From Acanthornis magna (taxonomy: Eukaryota > Chordata > Aves > Passeriformes > Acanthizidae), in NCBI GenBank assembly GCA_036785705.1, contig JAWUZG010000016.1, forward strand, positions 3,472,001-3,536,000: a DNA stretch of 64,000 bases, read 5' to 3'. Positions 24,011 to 34,450 of the stretch are shown here, piece after piece. Below the pieces are notes generated by a model that did no database searches, was not told the origin of the DNA, and saw only the letters and a list, made by a program, of their open reading frames with translations. Positions within the stretch are counted from its first letter, which is position 1. Every line of letters starts with the position of its first letter. A program made the position numbers and the translations under genes.

Positions 24011-27000
24011 TTGTTGCTGTAGTTGGTGTGCAACAGCACTAAGCTGGAAAGACACCCTGGGCCTGTTGTATGTGAGTTGGACTTCTCGGCAGCATGGTGG
24101 GTGGTCAGGTCTCTTTAGAGTGATGGTTGAAAGAAGAGAGGGAAAACAAGGAGACACACTGCAAAGGAGATGAGTAGGCAGAAAAGAAATGAGGAAGCGA
24201 TAGCCGTGGTGTTGGCTTAGGGATCTGGAGACACACAAGAATATTTGGTAGCCCTGTGTAGGGCTACCTCCCTGGTCTGGACTGAGACTGAAGCTCCTGG
24301 TGGCTGGAACAGAAGTGGAAAGAAGCCTCTCTACTTGCTGTGTGACTGGCAGTGGAGTTGGAAAGGGCCACTGCCTCTGAAGGGCGTGTGGGGAGAGGAG
24401 CAAAAGACGGACACTGCCAGAATGATTTCTTGGTGACCGGGCTTATGGCTGGCTTACTGATGGTCTGGAATGGGTTATGCAAGAGGCTGCAATGACCTGT
24501 CCAGCCTGTCGCCCCAGATTTGTCATGTTGAGGTCAACTAGCTGATCACATGCTCTGCTGGGAGCTCGCAGGCAGCCAGACCCATACTCGTATTGATACA
24601 GTGCCTGAATCTCTGTTGGAGATTGTAAGTAGAGTTTGCCCAGGTGCCAAAAAGTGTTCTGCTGCCAATATCTGAGGTAGGATGAAAACCTTAGCTCCCA
24701 TGGCACAGAGCAGTGTTTCAAATAGCTGCTCTTTTGCAGGTGTCTGTCGTAGTCGTCAGTTGTCTCTGAGCCTTCTGTTTAGGGCTTAGAAAGGGGAAGA
24801 GCGGAAATCTCTTTGCTGAGGTATTTCTGGAGAATACTGAGGAGTTTCATTAGTTTGCCTGGGTATCTGGAGAGTGCACATTGGGTAAGAACCTGTATGA
24901 GCCTTCTGTATTTTGAGTGGATACATTGGATGAGCAGATCAGCTGACTTATCTCACAGACATCTATCCCAAACGCACCCATGACAGGTAATAGCGAGCCT
25001 TGAACTGGTTGTCAGAAACTGGTGAGAATTCCGAGTGGCAAAACTCTCTAAGGCAACTGCAGAAGTTTTCTCTTTCACTATGGGTTTTTAGAAGGGGAAC
25101 TGCAGGAAGCCCTCAAGTTGGTCAGATGTATACAGAATTGCTGTGCATGGGGTGATGCAGAGGCTGAGGTTCTCTCTGGTTGCTGCTTGGTGCAAGTAAC
25201 CCTGGCCAGTGAGGCATGGGCTCTCTGCAGTACTGACATTGAGAGAGGAATATCTGTCCTCTTACATCGACAGGGAATGGATTTGGACTTCCTAAGTCTC
25301 TGTTAGATCCTCCTGCAACCCCAGCACTTGAATCTGTTTCTCTTATTGTACATTATTCTCCTCTGGGGAATCCCTCTTTCTCTGTATAAGAAACACAAAG
25401 AATAAGACATAACAGACTTTGTTAAGTTATCCAAGAGACGTTGTGCAGGACAGTATCCCTGGGAGTCGTCCCCTTGCTCCGAGGAAAGATCACACTTAAC
25501 TAGATCATCCCTGAGAGAAATTCCTGTAACTCCTCCCTGCTGCCTCCAGTGATGCAGCATCAGCTACACACTGAGGCTGCAAAGCTTCACTCCCATTGCA
25601 TCTTGCACTTCATTTATTTTTGCTCTCCTGACCTCAGTGTATCTTTGTTGTAAGTCAAGATTAAAATTTCTTGTCCAACTCTTTGCTGCATATGGCAATG
25701 CTTTCTTTTGGTAACAGCCTTTCCTTCATATTGGACAACTCTTTGGAGGCCTCTTCCTCTCTATCAAGGCCTCTCGTTTCCAGAGCACTTAATCTCCCTG
25801 CTGTGCTCCACTGGCCTCTCTCTGGCTCCCCTGCACTGCTCTTCTGGTGTGAGCTTTGCATCCCTGCTGACCTTGTTAACAATTTAGGTCTAACATTTGA
25901 TGCTGAACACAAACCTAGGATGGAGGCGACTTGCTCCAAAGACCGGGATCCTGGCAGAGCTCTAGCATGTGGTGCTCCTAAAGAATAACAACTCCATCAG
26001 GATTTGGTGACCCCTCTGTAAGACCTGAGGAGCAGAATGCTGGCCAAGGCCTGGGGAGTTCTGTGGCCTGTTGGCCCTCCCTGCTCCATCTGCTTTCTAT
26101 TGCGCTTGAAAAGGAAATGAACTGAGCTAAATGGTTTCAAAGTGACATTCTCCACACTGCACTCTAATTCCATAATTGCCAGCTCCATGCAGTTCCCAGT
26201 ACTAAAATGTTTAAAATAACAGCCTTCGAAAAGAGCCAAAGCTTCGAAAGGCCATGCACCACCTCTTCTGGAGTAGTAAAATGATGGCAGAATAATTTCC
26301 ACATGCAGTGGATGGGTGTTTGGTTATTTGGGGGTTGAGCATAGTTTCTTCCTTTGCCAGGAATTTCTCTAAGTCGGGAATCAAAATTACTTTTTTCCTT
26401 TGTGAACTCTTTTTAAATGCTGTATTGACTGATGCATCAGCCGTGGTTTGGTCTACAGTTGATCTCTCAAACTTCCTGGTGCAAATTTTTGAACAGGCAA
26501 AAGAAGCTTTTCATTTTTTAACATGGAATTCTCTACATCTCCATATGGAGAGAGGAGTGAAATAGATTTTTACCCTCTGCCCTTTGAGCTGATTAATTTC
26601 TCATGTGCAATTCTGTAAATGCCTCTGTAGCAATGGTTGCATTGGCTTGGTTCAGTCTGACATCCATTAACAGCATCTTCAGTGTGATGTAACATCTGGG
26701 GCAAGAAAGATAATGCTCAGCCAGCTGACAGTGGGCAGCCACCAAAGATGTGCTGGCCAGTGGTGGTTTGTACAGCACAGCTCAGGAACTGCAGGCTGAG
26801 ACACTTCGGCATGCAAACCTGAAAGATTAAGAGTGATTTTTCCTAACCCATTATCTGGTTTGTGTTGCGTTCTTTCTCTAGTGTTGTCTCCATTTGCTCC
26901 ATGCACACCTTGTATTTCCTCTTCTCCTGTGTTTTTGGTGAGATTTTTTTTATCTCTTGAAACGTTCCTCTGAAACAGTTCTGCATTTTTGGCATAATGT

Positions 27001-27977
27001 ATCTACCATCATGATTGACTTCGCTGTGTAGTATCGAGTACACTTCTGGAATTCATCAAGTTATTGTAAAGACCCTTGTATGCATTCCATTAAATGAATG
27101 TGTATCTTGCCATACCTTTAAACAACTCTTCTGTTGGTTTTGACAGAGAGAATTCAACTTTTTTCTAAAAGTAAAAAACAACCAGAATAAAAATAGCAAG
27201 CAATCTTTTCAGCAATGAGCAGTCAGAATTTATGTTCTCATTGTGGACGGCTCTAAAGATGTGATGATTCCATTCAGCTGAGCATCAACAAGATCAAAAG
27301 ACTTTGCTGAAGTGTAACTGTCACTTTGATCAGAGCTGTATTGGAAACTTAATGAAATGAGTGGCTTCTTTTGACACTTGCTTCTTTTGACTATTTCTAG
27401 TTGTGGTTGTGATACTATGGGAAAATAACCTGACCCTGTTGAATCCAGACAGTGTGGTTGGATTTTGGGTGAGAGATTAGATCAGGCTTTCCTTTTTTCT
27501 CCAGTAAATACAGTTGTCTTGAATTTTGCCTTGAATTTTGGCTCCATCCAGCTGATTTCTGAAGTTGATTTTTTTTTTCTTTTTATCCCGATCACAAGCT
27601 ATTTCATTAATTTCAGATTTTCCAACTTTCTCAATAATTCTGAAATGGATGCTGTTTCCTAGTCTGGACGGGAGAAATGATCTGATGGCCAAGGCCCTAG
27701 CCTGCCTTGAATAATTTTGATAGAATTATATGGAAAAAGCTGCTCATATTTTGTGTGAGGGTTCAATGACTTCAAAGTTTTGTTGCACTTCCATTGTGCT
27801 TGACTTTACAAAATCACTGTGGAGGCTAGAGAAGACTGTAAAATGGAGTTGGTTTGGGTGGCTGGAGTCAGGGAAGGAGCCAGGAATGAAAAACACAGGT
27901 TGCTCTACAGGAAGATTTTTGACGGACCCTTCCTTTGCATTCTCTCACTCAGGTGGTGACAGAATTTGTCTTTGAAG

Positions 27978-28019
27978 TGATTTGTCCCCAGCTAAATATA
28001 AATAACTGGGGACAAATCA
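27978..28019 (+). repeat. perfect hairpin, 14-bp stem and 14-base loop
   Basis: TGATTTGTCCCCAG (27978-27991) and CTGGGGACAAATCA (28006-28019) are exact reverse complements, separated by the AT-only apart from one C loop CTAAATATAAATAA. It has no resemblance to a tRNA or to a microRNA I recognise, and the stem is shorter than a typical pre-miRNA. It may be a remnant of a palindromic DNA transposon. Confidence 0.93.
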
Positions 28020-29882
28020 ACCTGCTTTTTCAGCCTAGTTTTGAAGTTATCTAGAAAACTCTTGGTTCAGTGTAGTCTGCATGCTTTTTTGGACTGCAAT
28101 CCTAATTTCTCTGGAAAATCCATTTTTCTTCTTTTGCAATTGGGTTTTAACTCTTTTGAACACCTCTAAAAGTCTCAGATTTAAAGTTGGGACATGAATT
28201 TCTTTAAGTCTCTTCTTTTGTGTTGTGGTCTAATCCTTACAGCACTACTACATCACACACAACCAGATGGTGATCCCAATGTTTTAAAAATGCTGAACCA
28301 TCAGCAAGCACCTGCAGATAAGGTACTCCAAAGGCTCTTCTCTCTTTTCCTAACAAGCCTCTACAGACAGCAGCTGCAGTCATGTTCAGAGGTTAAACTG
28401 ACTAGATGTGGGACAAATGAACACCCTGAATTTGGACGCTCAGCTCTGAACTTTATGGCATTTAAAATATTTATTGCATGCTAGACTTGAAGCCTGATGG
28501 TGAGCAGATCACAGCTTCCCATCACTGTAGTTTTGCTGCTCCAGACACGGGGACCACCTTCAGAGCTGGTGGTGCATATGCTACACGCTTGTCCTCACTC
28601 TTTGAAGACATGCAGTAGCACTCGTCTACATTTCCTGCTTTTTTCATCAGAAGTCAACTGGAAATTTTGCTGGCATTGACTCTCTGGTGATGAAGATAAG
28701 ACGTCTGCCTTGTCCAGAGCTTGAACTGGCCCCAGGCTCTCTGCAGAATGAGCTTTGTGTGGGAATGTCCATGTATTTTTTTCCCACAAAGTGACACCTT
28801 TCACCAAGGGTTGGTACCATGTTTCTCAGAAAAATTAAGCAGATGGCTAAAGATTACCTAGTGGCCTGAGGACTATGGCCTTTTGGAAGAATCTCGTTTA
28901 AAGAAATGAACAGGAAAGACTCAAACAGGAAAAGTAGTTTTGAATTGTCTGCAGTAAAAGGAGTACTTGATAGCAGAATGGCGTGACACCTTCTATCCCT
29001 CACAATGACTATATCTAAACTCCAATTTCCTGAACCCTGGAGAGGAGTCAAGTGTCTGAAGAGAGTTTCTTTGCTCATGGGTCCAAAACTTCTGTATTCA
29101 GAGAGCCGGGCAGACAGCTTGTCTCCACTTTCCTCGGGAGTGCGTTGCCAGATCTTGCCTGGCTGCTTCAGCCAGCCAGGATTTCCCACTGCAGAGCAGG
29201 CTGCAGCCTCCTCCTGTGGTCTCCCAGCTGCCTGTGAAGACCAGCAGACAGTTTGGACCCAGCCATTCACAAACCATATTCACTAGCCTGTGTCCTGTGT
29301 ATGCTGTAATCCCAGCATTTGCTAAACAAGAGGATTTGGATGTTCCTGCATTTCTGCTGAGCAGATGTGCTCCCCATGGTCCTGGTGAGGCCGTGTCACT
29401 GCCTGGCCTCCACTATCACAGCCGTGGGGATGAGCCATGAAATTTCCTCCTTATTCCTAGGTTATTTTATGCCCTGAAGCTTGAAAGCATAAAGCTTTCC
29501 AAAGCACTTGGCTTTATCAAATGCTTGTAATTCTGTGTATTTTTTATTACCCGTGTGAAGGTTTCCACCAATGTAGCTTCATGGATTTCTAGCAGAATCG
29601 TCTTGATTTCTAGCCATGTGAGAAGAGGATCATATTCCAGGAATTTTCAGCCTGGGACAATTATATTTTCAATTGGAAGCAACAGCATTTAGTCTATAGA
29701 CATTTTCAAACCTAAGTTATTCTGATATTTGAGCTCCACCAGTTTATTTCATTGATATTTTGATTTCTAGGCCTGTTTTTGGATGGAAATGAAAGTTGAA
29801 ATAATGGGATTCCCTCCAGATTGGAAATTCTGCCTTTTGATTAGGTATTATGCAGCATGGGATTTTTTTGTTGCCTAATTTA

Positions 29883-29910
29883 ACACACACACACACATAT
29901 GTATGTATAC
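29883..29910 (+). repeat. (AC)n / (ATGT)n microsatellite
   Basis: Seven AC units are followed by ATATGTATGTATA. The array is short and possibly polymorphic. Confidence 0.9.
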
Positions 29911-30444
29911 ATTTCTCTGTAATGAGCACCTTAGGACCCTAAATAAAAGTTTATTACGACTGAGTGTTACTCATAACAGCATTTGGCAATTTACCAACAA
30001 ATGGAGAAATGTCCAATTTTAATCCAGCAGGAATTGTATAGCAACTTCATGGATAAGCTTCATATTGATCAACTCTCGAAAATGTCTTGTAAGGAATGCA
30101 ATAAATACTTGAGAATTGAACACTTGTGTATTTTTACAAGCTAAACACAGCTTGCAGTGAAGAAAGCAAGAGAAGCAAAACAATGATACCCAGGTCAGTC
30201 TCATGTCCCTGAGATTTTTCTGTTTGGGAATTTGGCACAAGCAGATATACTATGGCAAAATTAGAGTGTTCTGAGCATGCTGAACATCTCTTTTATGCTC
30301 CCCCAGGCAGCTGTTTTACACTCCCCTCTTGTTGCTGCATTCCTCCTCTTTATCTCTGATGTTTGGGGCTGTTGCTCTGCTGACCTTCGTCTTTCCCAAA
30401 TCAACTTCTCTGCCTTGCAGACCTTTTTTTCTTTTCTCTTTCCA

Positions 30445-30458
30445 TTTTTTTTTTTTTT
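30445..30458 (+). repeat. poly-T run, 14 bases
   Basis: The T homopolymer lies in a long pyrimidine-rich region (30280-30560). Confidence 0.9.
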
Positions 30459-30519
30459 AAACAAAGACTTACCTATGTATCTTTAAGCCTTTAATTCAAA
30501 CCCTTTGTTTCACCTTTTA

Positions 30520-30557
30520 ATTTTCCCACTTCCCTCTCTTTCCCCCTTCCTCCCCAG
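30520..30557 (+). other. polypyrimidine tract ending in CAG
   Basis: A nearly pure C/T tract (TTCCCACTTCCCTCTC..CCTTCCTCCCCAG) ends in CAG at 30557. It has the form of a strong 3' splice acceptor, but no matching donor or recognisable exon follows. It could equally be a simple pyrimidine tract able to form triplex DNA. Confidence 0.4.
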
Positions 30558-31613
30558 GCTTTTCAAGACTGTGGCACTTGCTTTCAGGCAAAGCCCTTGA
30601 AGGGAGACAGGGCAAGCAAGGGAGCATCTTCACGGTTAGGAATGCACAGGGGAAAGTAGTTTCACTTTGTCTCTCTCCCTCCAAAGAACACCGGAAGCTT
30701 TCTGTTGAGACGTGGTTGCATGATAGCTTAAATGCTCCTCTTCCCTGGGGGTCAGTGGGGACAAGCGGTGTTGAGCGCCTCTGAAAATCCTTCTTCTTAG
30801 CAAGCCCTGCCTCGAAGGGCTGGGCTAGGTCAGGCTTGGCCCCACATGGCTACAGGTCGCCTCTGAATTGGGCCTGGTCTCACCTGACATATGCCAACCC
30901 AATGGCTCAGCTAGTCTTTGGCTATTTTTGTCTTTTCTTTAGGGAGACAGCTTGACTGCTTAAAGCAGCACTTAACTCTCAGGTCATGATCTGCATGTCT
31001 TCAGGTCATAGGGGAATTTTGGCTTGCCAAGTGTTAAACCTTCTGTGTTTATAAGCATTAAACCTTAATGTGGTTACTGCTCGCTGCTCTCTGTGTTTTG
31101 TTTCAATCTTGTGAAGACTATGACATTTAGCTTAAGGGCACTGCAGACAGTAACTCAAGCTTTGTTTAAGACATGGCAGATAAAAAATTTTCATGCTACT
31201 AGCATATGGTAATGTGGGACACTTTATGCTGTGTAAATACAAAACTAGCATGTTACAAGGATGAGGTATTTGATATTTTCTTGCCAAGGAAAATATTTAC
31301 TTATTTTTATAATATTGATTTGTACATCATTAAAAAACCTCCTTATTTTGTTAGCTTTTGTGTGAATTAGGGGATGGAATCTTAAATTTATTTTTAAAAT
31401 AAAAACCACATCTTGCAGTCATTTCTACACAATGTGGGAGTGCTGACCTCTTTAGTCACTTCCAAAGAACACTTCTGGTTGGCTTTTCCAGCTGCTGCAG
31501 AGCTGAGAGCCTGCAGGTGAATGACATGTGGGGAGGACACTCTCTTCAGTCTTCCCACCTTCTTATTTCTCTGATAGCTTTGGATCAGCACAAAATTCTT
31601 TTCCCACTGAGCA

Positions 31614-31668
31614 TCTGCTGACCTCAGTGATCTGCTGAAGTCCATCAGCCTCTGCTGACCTCAGTGAT
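31614..31668 (+). repeat. short direct repeat, 18 bp identical, 37-bp period
   Basis: TCTGCTGACCTCAGTGAT occurs at 31614-31631 and again, identically, at 31651-31668. This suggests a recent local duplication. Confidence 0.92.
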
Positions 31669-32493
31669 TTCCCTAAGAGCTGTCGTGTATAGGGAGGCTT
31701 TCCTGTCCTTAAGACCCGTATGTTAAGGGCCTGTCCCAAACCTCACTGAGTCGATGGCAAGCCTTTAACCAACCTAAATAGGCTTTAAATTGAGTCTTAT
31801 TGCAGAATTTGCTAGTGGAATGCAATGGGGATTTTGTGTCCTGGGATGTTTTAAGCAGAAGGGCCTTTCTGCTTCTGGACAAAGAGGGAAAAGCATTATT
31901 TGTATGGGATGGGATCAATTCCTGATGTGGGTCCAGGGACTTACTTGTACGTAAGAGGCCATGAACAACTCCTTTGCAAGCACTGGGGATTGTTTAAAAA
32001 GCCACTTGGCAGCTTTTAATCTAGCTACAAAAATGTGTGCAAATCTTATTTCAAGGTAAGTGGAAAAAAAACAAATACTGAGCTATTAAATTTAATCTCT
32101 ATCCAGAACACTGTAATAAACAAAGAAGGAAGAAAATACCTAACTACCAAAGAACCATGCAAACATACAAGGTCTTTTAAGTTCGTGTTTGCCTGAAGTC
32201 CAACCGATGCCTGGTTGCACACTATAAATTTGCAGGTGGTATTTCTGTTTCATTTCATTCAGGCCTCCAAAACTACCTTTTCTCCAGGTGGAAATGTGTG
32301 GACATGTTACTTTACTTAGCTGTATGAGAGGGTCTTACACAAGTGCTTGGATGAGGTCCAGCTATAAAAAGCAGTGATTACTTTGCCTGGTATGTACTGG
32401 TTAAGGGACAAGACCTATACAAGGTACTTTGCTCTTTTCCATGTTATGGAGCAATTGCTGGCATGATACAATGTGTTATTATAGGAAGCCAAA

Positions 32494-32566
32494 TTCTGAT
32501 CTCATTTGTAAATGTACAGATTTTATAGAATGTAAGAGACTCAGATGTGTGTAAATGAGATCAGAA
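32494..32566 (+). repeat. inverted repeat, 14-bp perfect arms
   Basis: TTCTGATCTCATTT (32494-32507) and AAATGAGATCAGAA (32553-32566) are exact reverse complements with a 45-base spacer. No family was recognised. Confidence 0.92.
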
Positions 32567-32745
32567 GTCTACTTCATTTTTTTTGTAATTTAAAGTGAAA
32601 TACAACCATGGAAAAAGAGAGGTGAAAGGGTCCTCAGCAGAACCTCAGTCATTGGTGTGTAACAAAGTAGGACCAATTATGCCTGGGTCATTATTGTCAG
32701 CTGTTCATTTAACTTGTCCTAGAAGGTAATACAGTATGGGAAAAG

Positions 32746-32783
32746 CCAGATGATATATTCCAGGGACCAGATTATATATTCCA
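32746..32783 (+). repeat. tandem direct repeat, 21-bp period
   Basis: CCAGATGATATATTCCA at 32746 is repeated as CCAGATTATATATTCCA at 32767, with one mismatch in 17 bases. Confidence 0.88.
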
Positions 32784-33894
32784 ATGATTCACAGCTGGGT
32801 TTTTCTTAAGTCAAATCTGAATATTCCCTACTGCAGTCTTAACCCAATTCCTTTTTGTCCTGTCTACCATGCAGCATCACACTCCTGATTTTTATATTGC
32901 TAGGAATATTTTCCCGTGTTGTCTATCTGGAGGTGTTCACAGACATGTTTTCCAACAGAACAATTGTGATTTAATTAAGGTGCTATGAGGCAACAAGAAT
33001 AGAAACTATTACGTCTACTAACAACAGTCATATCTCTGCTTATCAGCGTAATAGCAAACCGATTTAATTAAATGCACTGGCTCAGTCAAGTGAGTTTGCA
33101 GTCTGAATTTGCCATTCCTGTTAATGGAGCCAAATTTGTTTATTTTTAGGGATTCCAGAAATTCATGTAACCATTTTCCAAGAATGGCTGTTGTCAGCAG
33201 TCTGATAGTAGTGTTGAATCATTTGTGCCGGTTGCGACAAGGATTTCTATTCCTGAAGAGGTATCCATTGAAAGGCAGTAGTATGTGCGGTTACAGACTG
33301 TGATGCGCACACACGATGCTGGTGATGTGAAGAGGACAGAGCAGCCTTTAAAAGCCCAGCCAGACCACAGAGAGAAGGGGATTCAAGGTAGGGCACCATG
33401 GACTTGGCAAACGAGATGAATACTTTGTCCCTGTGAAGGAAGCTTTCTAAAAATGCCTCACTGTTGGCTCTGCTCCACTGACATTAGTGAAGCTGGAAGA
33501 CATAGTGATAGCCTAAAAGATCAAAAGCATGAGTGGGAGTTCTCTGCTGTGCCATACTGGTGGAGCTGGAGAAGGGCTCAAAGCAGTGAGAAATCCTTTG
33601 TGAACGTCCCTACTATAGACAGGACCCCATGGAGCTTCTAGGAGTTAAATCAGCAGGAAATAAAAAGAGGGTGAGGGAGTGTGAGAGATGCAGTACAGAC
33701 CATTCCTAATAGGAGTAAAACTGAACATAGCTCAAAATATACGGAATATAATTGAAAAAGATGTTTTTTGAATGAACAATAACCTTTAAATTCTTTAGTG
33801 TGTGTTCTCTGAGCTGTAGAATGTTCTGATTGTTAAGGCAATTAGCTTTTAAAAATAGTTATTTTTTTAGATTTTAATTACATGCTGCATTTTG

Positions 33895-34450
33895 CCTTTG
33901 TTATTAGATGGGGTCAGTAAGGTTACTGAAGTAATTATTGCGCTCTGCTTGGCACTGGTTAAAGCATAACTGGAGTAACTGCATTCAATTCTGTATGAGA
34001 AAACGTGGACAAATTGAAGAATTTAGAGTGGAAGAAAGATGGTAAGAAGTCTGGCATTCAGATCTAAGAGGAAAGGTTAAGATAACTTGGCACCTTTAGC
34101 CTAAAGGCAAAAGTACAGTGTGGGGAACATAACAACGGGAGACATAAAGGAATGTTATAAAGGGGACAAGGATCAATTATTCTCATTAGTCAACAAAGAT
34201 GGGACAAATAATAATTGGCTGAAACAGAAGGGAAGTTTTAGGTTAAATATTAGGCAAAACTGTGGAAGAACTGTTCGGCAGTTGGACAAGCTGCCAAGAG
34301 CCGTTGGACAATCACTGTCGTTGGAGTTATTTGAGGCCAGACATCCATCTGCAGGAACAGTTATAGAATAATTAGATCAATCCTGCCACAGACAGAAGGG
34401 TAGGCAAGGGGTCCTTCTGGCCTCAGTGACCAAGATTTTGTTATGGATCT
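33895..34450 (+). mobile_element. old CR1 LINE, ORF2 C-terminus and 3' part
   Basis: Sense-strand landmarks in order are AATTATTGCGCTCTGCTTGG, CACTGGTTAAAGCATAACTG, GTAACTGCATTCAATTCTG, GGGAAGTTTTAGGTTAAATA and GGGGTCCTTCTGGCCTCAG. The frame at 34120-34371 encodes KGSFRLNIRQN and LDKLPRAVGQSLSLELFEAR. These match the CR1 C-terminal pattern (FRLDIR, LPR.VV.SLSLEVFK.R). The ending differs from the young avian octamer type and resembles ancestral amniote CR1 families. It is highly diverged and dead. Confidence 0.8.

Larger units (their letters stand above)
24011..33894. other. non-coding unique stretch, 9.9 kb
   Basis: No recognisable gene or young transposon is present. GC is moderate up to about 26 kb and the sequence is AT-rich after that. 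Supported contents are the hairpin at 27.98 kb, a CA microsatellite at 29.88 kb, pyrimidine tracts at 30.3-30.56 kb, small duplications at 31.6 and 32.75 kb, an inverted repeat at 32.5 kb and a pair of TTAATTAA sites at 32.97 and 33.06 kb. A 96-codon frame at 28194-28484 with a signal-peptide-like start is discussed as a finding but not called as a gene. Confidence 0.6.
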
